From Candidatus Ferrigenium bremense (GTDB lineage Bacteria > Pseudomonadota > Gammaproteobacteria > Burkholderiales > Gallionellaceae): a stretch of 64,000 nt of DNA. Under the pieces are notes generated by a model. The model saw only the letters and a list, made by a program, of their open reading frames with translations, was not told where the DNA came from and ran no database searches. The position numbers and the translations under genes are program-made. Positions 11,017-21,076 of this stretch are shown piece after piece (the first letter of the stretch is position 1; each line of letters opens with the position of its first letter). The stretch is taken from NCBI GenBank assembly GCA_019449635.1, contig JAGRPI010000030.1:62001-126000 (forward strand). Direction: 5' to 3'.

Positions 11017-11279
11017 TTCACGGGTTGTGGTGGCGAGGTTTGTTGGCTTGCGGTGAAGACTAACCTGCGAAGCAGGTTAAGCCCCGGAGGGGCGGTCGAA
11101 GCCACAAGCCGCGCAATCTTGCCAAATCCGTTACTGTTGAGTAACGGATTTGGCGCGCGGTTTACGGCGAAGGCTCTTGTACCCGGAGGGTGAATGTGAG
11201 CGAAGCGAACGTTAAGGGGCGATGCCCCAGCCGGAGCCACAAGCCTAGAAACCTCGCCAAATCCGTCACCGTGGAGTGA
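10978..11279 (+). repeat. Three copies of the glmS 3' terminal codons (attTn7/TnsD-site sequence) in about 130-bp tandem units
   Basis: aagcc..gAAcCTcGCCAAATCCGTcACcGTgGAGtrA at 10978-11016, 11106-11144, 11241-11279; each reads [12 protein letters not shown]. Confidence 0.9.
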
Positions 11280-11333
11280 CAGTCCGGCAGAGGGCTTGTC
11301 ATCCTTCCTTTCCATTTCAGGAGAAGTTCGCGC

Positions 11334-12098
11334 ATGGCGGTGATCGCCGTATTCAATCAAAAAGGCGGCGTAGGCAAGACCACGACCTGTCTGAATGTGA
11401 CGGCTGCGCTGAATATCGCGCAGCAGTGTCCCATCGCGCTGGATATGGACCCGCAGGGGCATCTGACCCTGGCCAGCGGTGCGGTGAGGGCCAAGCCGGA
11501 TGGCGGCATGGCGGCTTTCTTCAAACACAAGACCCGGCTTGCCAGCTTGCTGCAGGAGACACCGTCCGGCTGGCAAATCATCCCGGCTTCGCTGGAGCTC
11601 GCCAAAATCGATGCCATGTTCGGCAGCGATCCCAAAGCCGCAACGCTGTTGCGGCAGGGCTTGCGCGAAGACCTGGCGCTGACCGGCGCGCCTATCCTGA
11701 TCGACTGCTGCCCGATGCTGGGCGTATTGACGCTCAATGCGCTGCTTGCGACCGACCGGGTACTGATTCCCGTTTCCGCGGATTTCCTTTCGCTGCAGGG
11801 CGTGCACCGCCTGGATAGCGCGCTCAACGTGCTGGAAGGCAGGCTCAACCGCAAATTCGAAAGGCGCGTCGTCCTGACGCGCTTCGACGCGCGGCGCAAG
11901 CTGGCGCATGAGATTTATGACAAACTCAGGGAACGCTACGGTGCGCTGGTGTGCGAAACGCGCATCGCCGAAACCGTCGCGCTGGCGACCAGCCCGATGC
12001 ACAGCAAGGATGTGTTCGATTTCGCGCCGCACAGCCCGGGCGCGGCGGATTACCGCGCATTGACCCGGGAGTTATGGGATAGCGGTTTCTTCGTTTAA
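11334..12098 (+). CDS. ParA/Soj-family ATPase without adjacent ParB
   Basis: MAVIAVFNQKGGVGKTTTCLN deviant Walker A; DMDPQG. Confidence 0.85.
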   Translation: MAVIAVFNQKGGVGKTTTCLNVTAALNIAQQCPIALDMDPQGHLTLASGAVRAKPDGGMAAFFKHKTRLASLLQETPSGWQIIPASLELAKIDAMFGSDPKAATLLRQGLREDLALTGAPILIDCCPMLGVLTLNALLATDRVLIPVSADFLSLQGVHRLDSALNVLEGRLNRKFERRVVLTRFDARRKLAHEIYDKLRERYGALVCETRIAETVALATSPMHSKDVFDFAPHSPGAADYRALTRELWDSGFFV

Positions 12099-12136
12099 AA
12101 ACTGACAGATAGTCTATTTGCGAAGAAGATCGTCCG

Positions 12137-13663
12137 TCAGGCAGTGCAGGAACTGAGAATCGCCCACGCAGTAAGACCCAGCAGCAACGCGCAGATTATG
12201 GCCAGCAAGGTGTTATTGCGCTTTTGCTGCTCAAGTATTTTTTGCAGCATCTCTGCGTTATTGGCAGCGCCATTATTCGTCAGGTAGTGGTGCAGCACCC
12301 GCGGTAACTGCGGCAACTGAGTGGCATAGTTCGGTGCTTCGCTCTGCAATGCCTTGAGAAAACCGCGCCAGCCGACCTGTTCGTTCATCCAGCGTTCCAG
12401 CCACGGCTTGGCGGTTTTCCATAAATCCAGCTCGGGGTCGAGCTGCAAGCCCAGCCCTTCGATATTGAGCAAGGTCTTCTGCAGCAGCACCAGTTGCGGC
12501 TGGATTTCGATGCCGAAGCGGCGCGAAGTCTGGAACAGGCGCAGCAGCACGCGACCGAAGGAAACCTCGCGCAGCGGTCTGTCGAAGATCGGTTCGCACA
12601 CCGTACGGATGGCGGATTCCAGTTCGTCCACGCGGGTGCCGGCGGGTGCCCAGCCGGATTCGATGTGCACCTCGGCGACGCGCTTGTAATCACGACGGAA
12701 GAATGCAATGAAATTCTGCGCGAGATAATGCTTGTCGGTATCCGTGAGGGTGCCCATGATGCCGAAATCCAGCGCGATATAGCGCCCATCCGCCGCCACC
12801 TGCACATTGCCCGGATGCATGTCGGCGTGAAAAAAGCCGTCGCGGAATACCTGGGCGTAAAAGATCTCCACGCCGTTTGCGGCAAGCTTCGGGATGTCGA
12901 TGCCCGCCTCGCGCAGCGCAGTCACCTGGCTGACCGGCGTGCCATACATGCGCTGCATGACCATGATTTCGGTGCTGCAATAATCCCAATACATTTCCGG
13001 CACCAGCAGCATCGATGAATTGGCAAAGTTGCGCTTGAGCTGGCTGGCATTGGCTGCCTCGCACATCAGATCGAGCTCTTCTCCCAGATGTTTTTCGAAT
13101 TCCTTGATGACTTCGCGCGGTTTAAGGCGGCGGCCTTCCGCCCACCACTCAACCATGTCCGCCACAACTTTCAGCAGGGCGACATCGTGCGAGATAACGC
13201 TGGTAATGTTGGGGCGCAGAATCTTTACCGCGACATCGCGGCCATCCGGCAGCACGGCGAAATGCACCTGCGCCACCGACGCGCTGGCAACCGGCGTCTC
13301 GTCAAAGCTCCGGAACACCTCGCGCAGCGGTTTGCCATAAGCCGCCTCCAACAACGCCACCGCCTGCGCAGAGGGAAACGGCGGCACCTGGTCCTGCAGC
13401 TTGGCAAGTTCATCGGCGAGATCGGCCGGCAGCAGATCGCGCCGCGTGGAAAGCATCTGTCCAAACTTGACGAAGATCGGGCCGAGATTTTCCAGCGCGC
13501 GACGCAGCCTGACTGCACGCGGTTCGGAGATGTTGCGCATGAACAGAAGAAGATTCAGCGGCGTACGCAGCCAGCGTATCCGCTCGGGCGCGAGCAGGAA
13601 CTCATCCAGCCCGAAACGCAGCACGACAAAGACGATTTTCAACAGCCGCAGAAAACGTAGCAT
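12137..13663 (-). CDS. ubiB: Ubiquinone biosynthesis regulatory kinase
   Basis: ABC1/UbiB motifs ([36 protein letters not shown]). Confidence 0.93.
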   Translation of the reverse strand: MLRFLRLLKIVFVVLRFGLDEFLLAPERIRWLRTPLNLLLFMRNISEPRAVRLRRALENLGPIFVKFGQMLSTRRDLLPADLADELAKLQDQVPPFPSAQAVALLEAAYGKPLREVFRSFDETPVASASVAQVHFAVLPDGRDVAVKILRPNITSVISHDVALLKVVADMVEWWAEGRRLKPREVIKEFEKHLGEELDLMCEAANASQLKRNFANSSMLLVPEMYWDYCSTEIMVMQRMYGTPVSQVTALREAGIDIPKLAANGVEIFYAQVFRDGFFHADMHPGNVQVAADGRYIALDFGIMGTLTDTDKHYLAQNFIAFFRRDYKRVAEVHIESGWAPAGTRVDELESAIRTVCEPIFDRPLREVSFGRVLLRLFQTSRRFGIEIQPQLVLLQKTLLNIEGLGLQLDPELDLWKTAKPWLERWMNEQVGWRGFLKALQSEAPNYATQLPQLPRVLHHYLTNNGAANNAEMLQKILEQQKRNNTLLAIICALLLGLTAWAILSSCTA

Positions 13664-13664
13664 G

Positions 13665-14246
13665 TCAACGATCCCGCGCGGCCGGCAGTTGTTTGATGCG
13701 CTCTTCCAATCGCGCCACGTCGTCGCGCAGCTTATCCACCTGCTGTTTGAATGCGGCGACCTGTTGCGGCCTGGCCAGCAACGGATGTTCTTCGGTGCAG
13801 TAGGCAGCCGCCGCTTTCGACAGGTTCAGCGCCGCATCGTGCAGATGTTGCCGTGTGCCTTGCGCGGTTTGCACGATGCGCTCCGCGATGGTGTCGCCGG
13901 CGACGCGGCCCAGATCCTTTGCCGCGTCCCAGCGCAGGCTGCGCGACACGGAAAAGATTTCCGACAGCAACGCGGCGTCGCCTGCGGTGCGAATATCGGC
14001 TTGCGCCTTCTCGTCGTGCAGCGCAAGGCGCGGCAGCAGCGAAGGAGCGATCACGCACACGGCATCGGCTGTGGCATCGGCAGCGGCGCTGCGCAACGTG
14101 CCATCCGCCAGAATGGTGCAGGCAAAAGAAAACGGCGCGATATCGAATCGTGCCGTCTTTCCCGCAAAGCGCGCGAGCCTGGTTAGCGCCCAATCGTTCT
14201 GCGCGAGCAAATGATTCAGCGCAGCGGCAGAAGGCTGGGCAAACAT
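13665..14246 (-). CDS. ubiJ: Ubiquinone biosynthesis accessory protein (SCP2 domain)
   Basis: SCP2-like domain and C-terminal coiled coil; immediately upstream of ubiB. Confidence 0.75.
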   Translation of the reverse strand: MFAQPSAAALNHLLAQNDWALTRLARFAGKTARFDIAPFSFACTILADGTLRSAAADATADAVCVIAPSLLPRLALHDEKAQADIRTAGDAALLSEIFSVSRSLRWDAAKDLGRVAGDTIAERIVQTAQGTRQHLHDAALNLSKAAAAYCTEEHPLLARPQQVAAFKQQVDKLRDDVARLEERIKQLPAARDR

Positions 14247-14252
14247 GAAGAG

Positions 14253-15110
14253 TTAATGCAAGACAGTCTGCTGAATCCCGGCCAGCAGCCATACCGACTT
14301 GTTGTCGCGCAAATCTTTCTGCACATGCCAGATTTCATCCACGCTGTCCGGTGCGCCGTTGTTTTCGCGCAACTGCCCGGTGAAGCGCACGCTGGCAATC
14401 GCAAAGTCGCCCTCATTCGCTACCTCCAGCAGTTCGCCGTCGATCGCGACCACATCGGTCTTCTGCGGTACCGCGCCGCGTTCCTGCAGTTGCATCGAAA
14501 TTTCCGCGAACATTTCCGGTGTGGTGTACTCGCGGATGTCGTTCAGGTCCTTGCGGTCATTTGCGGCCTGCAAGCGGATGAAAGTGGTCTTCGCGCTACG
14601 CAGGAATCCCTCCACCGGGAAATCTGCCGGAATATTGGCCGTCGTTGCTGCAGGATACGTATTTGCCGAACCGCCGGAGATTGGTTGCGGGTCGGTGCAG
14701 GGTGCGCCCGCTCCGGCGTATTGCATTGGCTGCGGGATAACGGGGCGCACCCCTTGCGGCTGCTTGCGCAATTTTGCGATCAGGAACATCACCGCACCGG
14801 CTGCAAGCAACGCCAGCAAAATACCACCCATTGCGCCTCCCAGCCCGGCGTTTGCCAGCAGCGCGCCCAGGCCGGCGCCGATGGCCAGGCCGGCCAATGG
14901 GCCGAGCCATTTGTTGCCGGCCGGTTGTGCGGGTGCTGCGCCTTGTGCGGGAGCCGGGGCGGCGACAGGAGCCTTTTGCGTCTGTTGCGGAGCCATGGTC
15001 CGCTGCTTGCCGAAGCTGCTACCCCCGCCAAAACGCCTGGCTTCCGCGGTCGCGGCAAACAGACTCACGCTGGTCAAGGCGACTGTCAATAACATCAAAA
15101 ATCGTTTCAT
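14253..15110 (-). CDS. Tim44-like domain protein
   Basis: Signal peptide, RRFGGGSSFGKQR, C-terminal Tim44-type domain. Confidence 0.8.
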   Translation of the reverse strand: MKRFLMLLTVALTSVSLFAATAEARRFGGGSSFGKQRTMAPQQTQKAPVAAPAPAQGAAPAQPAGNKWLGPLAGLAIGAGLGALLANAGLGGAMGGILLALLAAGAVMFLIAKLRKQPQGVRPVIPQPMQYAGAGAPCTDPQPISGGSANTYPAATTANIPADFPVEGFLRSAKTTFIRLQAANDRKDLNDIREYTTPEMFAEISMQLQERGAVPQKTDVVAIDGELLEVANEGDFAIASVRFTGQLRENNGAPDSVDEIWHVQKDLRDNKSVWLLAGIQQTVLH

Positions 15111-15226
15111 GTATTCCTCGTGGGTGCGATTGGCAAAACGGGCGTAAGTATAGCATCAGAGATTGCCCGAACCCTTCACGCTCCTCAATCATGACGCGCT
15201 GGCCCGATTCCGCTACACTTTGCGCC

Positions 15227-17464
15227 ATGAGAGTCTGGTTTGCTTTGCCGCTGGTTGTGCTGCTTTCCGCTTGTGGCGGCGGATTGTGGAACGACCCCTA
15301 TCCGGCGGCGGACGAAGGCAAACCGATACTCTACACGGCATTCACCGAACGCCCCAAGCATCTCGACCCGGCGCAGGCATACAGCGAGAACGAGTATGAA
15401 TTCCTCGCGCAGATCTACGCACCGCCGCTGCAATACCATTACCTGAAGCGCCCTTACGAGCTGGTCCCGCTGGCCGCCAGCGGGATGCCGACCGTGCGTT
15501 ATCTGGACAAGAGCCGCCGTTCGCTGCCGGACACCGCGCCGGTGGAGAAGATTGCCTTCAGCGTGTATGAAATCAGGATCAAGCCAAACATGCGCTACCA
15601 GCCGCATCCGGCGTTTGCCCGGAATGTGTCAGACCAGTATGCGCGGGGCAAGCCGGAATATGCGCATCTTGTCCCGAACGATTTGCGCGACATCCATGCG
15701 CTGGGCGATTTTCCGCACAGAGGTACGCGCAGCGTCACTGCAGCGGATTACGCCTACCAGATCAAACGCCTGGCGCATCCGCAATTGCATACGCCGATTC
15801 TCGGTGTGATGGGCGAATACATCGTTGGACTGAAAGACTTTGCCGCGGCGCTGCAGCGGGCAGTGCAGGAGAACCCTGATGCGTTTCTCGACCTGAACGA
15901 ATACCCCTTGCAAGGCGTGCAGGTGGTGGACGAGCATACTTATCGCATCGAGGTGTATGGCAAATATCCGCAGTTCGCCTACTGGCTGGCGATGCCGTTT
16001 TTTGCACCCATGCCGCAGGAGGTCGAGCGGTTCTACGCTCAGCCGGGGATGCGCGAACGCAACCTGACACTGGACTGGTGGCCGGCAGGCAGCGGGCCGT
16101 ATTACCTGTCCGAGAACAATCCCAACCAGCGCATGGTGTTGAGCCGCAACCCGTATTACGACAGCGAACGCTACCCGTCCGGAGGCGAGGCGGGCGACGC
16201 GCAGGCCGGGCTGCTGGCGGATGCGGGCAAGCCGTTGCCGCTGATCGAGCGGGTGGTATTCAGCCTGGAAAAGGAAACCATCCCCTACTGGAACAAGTTT
16301 TTGCAGGGTTATTACGACGCCTCCGGCATCAGCTCGGACAGCTTCGACCAGGCGGTGCAGGTGAACATCGGCGGCGAAGCGGCAGTGAGCGACGCGATGA
16401 AGGCGCAAGGCATCGGGCTTTCAACCGCTGTCGCGACTTCCACGATGTACACCGGCTTCAACTGGCTGGATCCGGTGGTGGGGGGTGTGTGCGAGAGGTC
16501 GAAGAGTACCCCCTCTCCCCAGCCCTCTCCCGCAGGCGGGAGAGGGGGCGAACGAAATGAGTCATCCTGTGATCCTGAGAGGGCGCGCAAGCTGCGGCTG
16601 GCCATTGCGATCGCGGTGGACTTCGAGGAGTTCGTTTCCATTTTCGCCAACGGGCGCGGCATCGCCGCACAATCGCCGATCCCGCCCGGTATCTTCGGCT
16701 ACCGCGAGGGCGAGGCGGGCATCAACCGCTATGTGTATGACTGGGTGGACGGCGCGCCGAGGCGCAAATCCATCGAGGAAGCGAAGAAGCTGCTCGCCGA
16801 GGCGGGTTATCCCAACGGTGTCGATGCGCAAACCCGCCAGCCGCTGGTGATCAATCTGGACACTACCGCCAACGGCGTGGGCAACAAGGCGCGCCTCGAC
16901 TGGCTGCGCAAGCAGTTTGACAAGATCAGCGTGCAACTGGTGGTGCGCAGCACCGACTACAACCGCTTCCAGGACAAGATCCGCAAGGGCGACACGCAGA
17001 TGTTCTACTTCGGCTGGAATGCCGACTATCCCGACCCGGAGAACTTCCTGTTCCTGCTGCACGGCGCGCAAGCCAAGGTCGGCAAGGGCGGCGAGAATGC
17101 GGCCAATTACAGCAACGCGGAATACGACCGGCTATTCGACCAGATGAAGAACATGGAAAACAGCCCGCAGCGCCAGGAGATCATCGACCGGATGCTGGAA
17201 ATATTGCGCCGCGACTCGCCGTGGCTGTGGGGCTTCCACCCGAAGAGTTACGTATTGCAGCACGACTGGCTGCATAACGTGAAGCCCAACGTGATGGCGA
17301 ACAATAAACTCAAATACTGGCGCGTGGATGCCGCGCAGCGCGACCTGCTGCGCCGCGAGTGGAACCAGCCCGCGCGCTGGCCGCTGTGGCTGACGGTTGC
17401 GGTGTTATTGCTGTCCGGTGTTTGGGTGTGGCGTGCGTTGCGCCGGCGCGAAGAGCAGCCGTAG
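15227..17464 (+). CDS. Extracellular solute-binding protein family 5 (lipoprotein), carrying an in-frame palindromic repeat
   Basis: Lipobox LLSACGGG; SBP_bac_5 features; the provided ORF starts at 14774 but ATG 15227 precedes the signal peptide. Confidence 0.85.
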   Translation: MRVWFALPLVVLLSACGGGLWNDPYPAADEGKPILYTAFTERPKHLDPAQAYSENEYEFLAQIYAPPLQYHYLKRPYELVPLAASGMPTVRYLDKSRRSLPDTAPVEKIAFSVYEIRIKPNMRYQPHPAFARNVSDQYARGKPEYAHLVPNDLRDIHALGDFPHRGTRSVTAADYAYQIKRLAHPQLHTPILGVMGEYIVGLKDFAAALQRAVQENPDAFLDLNEYPLQGVQVVDEHTYRIEVYGKYPQFAYWLAMPFFAPMPQEVERFYAQPGMRERNLTLDWWPAGSGPYYLSENNPNQRMVLSRNPYYDSERYPSGGEAGDAQAGLLADAGKPLPLIERVVFSLEKETIPYWNKFLQGYYDASGISSDSFDQAVQVNIGGEAAVSDAMKAQGIGLSTAVATSTMYTGFNWLDPVVGGVCERSKSTPSPQPSPAGGRGGERNESSCDPERARKLRLAIAIAVDFEEFVSIFANGRGIAAQSPIPPGIFGYREGEAGINRYVYDWVDGAPRRKSIEEAKKLLAEAGYPNGVDAQTRQPLVINLDTTANGVGNKARLDWLRKQFDKISVQLVVRSTDYNRFQDKIRKGDTQMFYFGWNADYPDPENFLFLLHGAQAKVGKGGENAANYSNAEYDRLFDQMKNMENSPQRQEIIDRMLEILRRDSPWLWGFHPKSYVLQHDWLHNVKPNVMANNKLKYWRVDAAQRDLLRREWNQPARWPLWLTVAVLLLSGVWVWRALRRREEQP
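16523..16546. repeat. ccctctcccgc-ag-gcgggagaggg perfect hairpin repeat inside a CDS
   Basis: 11-bp perfect stem, 2-nt loop; translated as SPQPSPAGGRGGER. Confidence 0.85.
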
Positions 17465-17577
17465 GGCGGGAATTTGCGCAAGGTTTGCCCGGTTGCCGAG
17501 CGAGCCAGAAAGGCAAATCCATTCAGTTCGTTCCTGTTTCCTGATGGCGATCCGGCAGCTTCAAACGAACTCAAACA

Positions 17578-18306
17578 TCAGGCATGCATGCGGCAATTCC
17601 GTTCCATTTCTACCAGATGCGGCAGCAGCTCGGAATGCGCCTGTATGTGAAAAATATAGCGCGGCACGTTACGCTCAGTGGACTGCGCCATGAACGGTTC
17701 GCCCCAGAAACTCAGCAGAGCCTCCGTCGCCCCGTCCGGCGGGGTATCTGCAAGAATAAAGGAGATATTCTTGCTGAGTGCGCACCAATGCGGATCCTGC
17801 ACCTTGCTATGGCCGTCGCAAGCGGTAATCTTCGGCAGGATTTCGGCTTGCCAGAGGCCTTGCTGGCTTTCATCGAGAACGAACTGGATGGAGCTTACCT
17901 CGGGGTTTTCAATTACCGGGCGCAGCAGTATGTCGAAAAGTGGTTGTGCCCGATACATCGACAGGCAGACATTGAACAAGATCGCATCCCCGCGCATATT
18001 GCGGGCGAACTGCTCGTTCGCCGTGCGCAGTTGGCGCGGCCCGACCAACACCACGTCCGGGGCGGCCAAGGATGCTTTGATCCTGGACACCATTTTCTGC
18101 GTTCGCTCCACCTGCCCGGCGGTGTGTTCATTGTTCCGCGTATGGCGCATGAAATTGATGAACAGAAGCGCCATCAGGGCAAGCACGATAGGCAGAATGA
18201 TATGCTCGTCAACGATATGGAGCAGATGCAGGATGAGGGCCGCCGTCGCGGCCAGAATGCCGGCGATGGCATCCCATTCGTAACTCAGAAAGCGTTTCAG
18301 TTTCAT
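17578..18306 (-). CDS. Hypothetical membrane-anchored protein
   Basis: 242 aa, two N-terminal TM segments (AGILAATAALILHLL, IILPIVLALMALLF). Confidence 0.6.
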   Translation of the reverse strand: MKLKRFLSYEWDAIAGILAATAALILHLLHIVDEHIILPIVLALMALLFINFMRHTRNNEHTAGQVERTQKMVSRIKASLAAPDVVLVGPRQLRTANEQFARNMRGDAILFNVCLSMYRAQPLFDILLRPVIENPEVSSIQFVLDESQQGLWQAEILPKITACDGHSKVQDPHWCALSKNISFILADTPPDGATEALLSFWGEPFMAQSTERNVPRYIFHIQAHSELLPHLVEMERNCRMHA

Positions 18307-18337
18307 ATCGTCTCCAACTCCACGAAAAAATTACAGC

Positions 18338-18823
18338 CTACTCCAAACCGCGCCAGCCGGGGTGATCAAAGTAGGCGGCATAGTTGTCCAGCGCGTGGGC
18401 GATCTTCGCCGCACCCTTATGCGTCTCGCTGCTGTCTTGACCCATCATGGCGTCCGCGCCGGCGATGATATCGGCCAGCACGAGGTGGAGCATGGCGTCC
18501 GCTTCCGGCTCCAACTTGCAGTTCTTCACCATGAACGCAATCTGGTCGTTCGCCTTCTGCGCCAGTGTCCGGTATTGTTCCGTCGTGGCCTTGCCGGAAT
18601 GGATGGCGGGGAGTTCTGCTGACAGCGCATCGCGGATGCGGCTCATAGCCAGGCGCAGGTTGTCATCGGTGGCCCATTTCCTGCCGTTATTCAAAGTGAG
18701 TTGCGCCGGTTCTGCTGCGTCATGCGAATGACTGTGGCCTTGGGCTGACACTATTCCTGGGCTCATGCTCAGCAGTGCAGCGGCGGACAGGGTTGCAGCC
18801 ATTTTTTTCCATTGAATAAACAT
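18338..18823 (-). CDS. Hypothetical periplasmic protein (DnrO-like)
   Basis: Signal peptide, HSHSHD segment, helical C-terminal domain. Confidence 0.55.
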   Translation of the reverse strand: MFIQWKKMAATLSAAALLSMSPGIVSAQGHSHSHDAAEPAQLTLNNGRKWATDDNLRLAMSRIRDALSAELPAIHSGKATTEQYRTLAQKANDQIAFMVKNCKLEPEADAMLHLVLADIIAGADAMMGQDSSETHKGAAKIAHALDNYAAYFDHPGWRGLE

Positions 18824-18959
18824 ATAAATTTCCTTGATTGTTGATTGACGGATTAGGTTTCAGCACATAGTCAGAAGCTTAATTTTCGCGTTTTATTGGC
18901 AAGCAGCTAATGTGCGTCATAGTTGACTGTTTAGTGCATATTCGGTTCGTTAAGCTTGC

Positions 18960-19060
18960 AAAAAAATGCCCCTGGATCAAGAAGAGTCAGGGGCAAAACA
19001 TCTTAACAGCTTGGGAGAGGTTAAGACTTGGAGAAACCTGTGAAAGCTTGCGCTATCTGC
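18960..19060 (-). ncRNA. Candidate sRNA copy 2 (or 3'UTR structure of the 19091-19387 gene), with intrinsic terminator
   Basis: Minus strand: GTCTTAACctctcccaagctGTTAAGAT then GCCCCTG..CAGGGGC hairpin and T7; parallels 49518-49605. Confidence 0.5.
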
Positions 19061-19090
19061 AGATCGCGGAAGAGGCCTGCATAAAACCTG

Positions 19091-19387
19091 TTAGCAAACT
19101 AAGCTTTGGTTAGCCGGAGAGAGGTAAGCTTTTTCCACATATTCATCACCGGGGTAAGCGGCGTACAGCAAATCAGCCCCATTCTTCCCCTCATGCCAAG
19201 AGCATGTTGACTTACCCGCCATTGAATGGCGTTCGGCAGCTGGGTTTGCTCGCTGATCTTTCTGTATCGCAGCAGCACTCATTCCGGAGTAAATCTCTTG
19301 AACCGAGAAGTATGTTCCGGCAGCTTGTGCGGCTGAAGTAGCCAATACGCCGGAAATGATAATGCCTGCCAAGATATGTGTTTTCAT
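19091..19387 (-). CDS. Small secreted hypothetical protein
   Basis: Signal peptide MKTHILAGIIISGVLATSAAQA; RBS aaggagcc upstream. Confidence 0.6.
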   Translation of the reverse strand: MKTHILAGIIISGVLATSAAQAAGTYFSVQEIYSGMSAAAIQKDQRANPAAERHSMAGKSTCSWHEGKNGADLLYAAYPGDEYVEKAYLSPANQSLVC

Positions 19388-19448
19388 GATTAAGGCTCCT
19401 TGTCTCTAAACTTGGTTAAATGCCCTGCCGTCTTGGCGAGGGGGTTTT

Positions 19449-19481
19449 CGCCTATGAAGGAAAAGATACCGTTCATAGGCG
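19449..19481. promoter_or_regulatory. Perfect 10-bp inverted repeat, possible operator
   Basis: CGCCTATGAA-N13-TTCATAGGCG upstream of both divergent genes. Confidence 0.4.
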
Positions 19482-19637
19482 CTTGCATTTATATAAGCAT
19501 TAACCGTGCCAGATATTTAATATGCTAACAATCAATCGGTTATGCATATTTGTAGTTGCGGAACAAGTTGACGATGTTTAAAGAGAACGTTAACATGCTG
19601 TCCATAGTTAACATTCTTTACGGAGCAATGGACAGTC

Positions 19638-21017
19638 ATGATTACTTTGTCAGGATTAAGGCAGTTTCTCGATAATCTCGAGGAAGGGATTCTATTTCTT
19701 GATCAGCAGCGTCGCGTCGTGGCGATCAATGAAGCGGCCAGCCATATGCTGGGGCAGAACCACGGCAATATTCTGGACAAGCTCTGCCCGAGTCTTTTCC
19801 AAGGGACGGCTTGTGCGCGGAGCTGCGGGAAGGGGGGGCATTGCACGCTCATGAAAAACGCAATCCAGGGGAAAAAAGTTCAAGACCTTGTCGTGCAGCG
19901 TCCGGACGGTACGCTGATACCCCTGCGTATGTGGGCCATGGTGCTGCCCTCTGATGAGAAGCTGGCATACTGTGCCGTGGTGTTGCGCGACCGTACCCAC
20001 GAGATGCAGCTGGAAGAAGCGGCTAGCAACAGGCTGCGCCTGGGTGGTTTGGTAGGGCACAGCGTGGGGATGCGGGATCTGTTTCGCCAGATACTGCGAG
20101 CGGCGGCAAGCGAGGCCAGCATCCTTATCACCGGCGAGAGCGGCAGCGGCAAGGAATTGGTTGCGCAGGCGCTGCATGAAAACTCGAGCCGTGCCAAGGG
20201 GCCTTACGTGCGGGTACATTGTGCCGCATTTCCAGAACAACTGCTGGAAGGCGAATTGTTCGGTCATGCCCGCGGCGCGTTCACTGGCGCAACTACCGCC
20301 CGCGAAGGCCGCTTCGAGGCGGCGCACGGCGGGACGCTGCTGTTGGACGAGATCGGCGAGGTGCCGCTGAATATCCAGGTAAAGTTGCTGCGTGTCTTGC
20401 AGGAACACGAAATCGAACGACTCGGCGAAAATCAGACACGCAAGGTTGATGTGAGGATCATCGCGGCCACCCATCGGGATCTGCCGGCCATGGTGAGCCG
20501 CGGCGAATTCCGTGCCGACCTTTATTACCGGTTGCGGGTGCTTCCGCTGCACGTTCCCGCTTTGCGCGAGCGCAAGGAGGATATTCCGCTGCTGGTCAGT
20601 TCCATGCTGGCCAATATACTGACTCGCCATCAAGGGCGTGATATCCAGATTTCCAATGAAGCGCTCGAGGCGTTTGGCGCCTATAGCTGGCCGGGCAACG
20701 TCAGGGAACTGGTAAATGCCCTGGAATACGCAATGGTGCACGTGGATGGCACGACCATCCTGGAACGCCACCTGCCGCCGGAGATTCAGGAAGCCGTCCA
20801 TCAGGTTGCCGATTCGCGGGCTGTAGCCGCTCCGGCGCCGGCTTCTGGGTTGGTACAGCGCTATTACCGCGCCCCTGTGCAGCAGGAAGGGCAGGAAAAA
20901 CAGACCCTCCTGCTGGCGCTGAAGGAAACCGGGGGGAACAAGGCGGCGGCCGCCGAGAAGCTCGGCATGTCGCGCACCACGCTGTGGAAGAGACTGAAAC
21001 AGTATGGCATCGACTGA
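19638..21017 (+). CDS. PAS domain sigma-54 dependent transcriptional activator
   Basis: [17 protein letters not shown]+ and Fis-type HTH ([21 protein letters not shown]). Confidence 0.9.
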   Translation: MITLSGLRQFLDNLEEGILFLDQQRRVVAINEAASHMLGQNHGNILDKLCPSLFQGTACARSCGKGGHCTLMKNAIQGKKVQDLVVQRPDGTLIPLRMWAMVLPSDEKLAYCAVVLRDRTHEMQLEEAASNRLRLGGLVGHSVGMRDLFRQILRAAASEASILITGESGSGKELVAQALHENSSRAKGPYVRVHCAAFPEQLLEGELFGHARGAFTGATTAREGRFEAAHGGTLLLDEIGEVPLNIQVKLLRVLQEHEIERLGENQTRKVDVRIIAATHRDLPAMVSRGEFRADLYYRLRVLPLHVPALRERKEDIPLLVSSMLANILTRHQGRDIQISNEALEAFGAYSWPGNVRELVNALEYAMVHVDGTTILERHLPPEIQEAVHQVADSRAVAAPAPASGLVQRYYRAPVQQEGQEKQTLLLALKETGGNKAAAAEKLGMSRTTLWKRLKQYGID

Positions 21018-21076
21018 GTGGAGCAGGAAGCCTGCAATGCTTGGTCGTGCCGCGGGTAATCCGTATGTATCCGCGG

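Noticed and set aside
18910-19113. 67-aa ORF over the sRNA-like element
   Set aside because: Covers a terminator hairpin and shows no RBS or recognisable family; likely non-coding.
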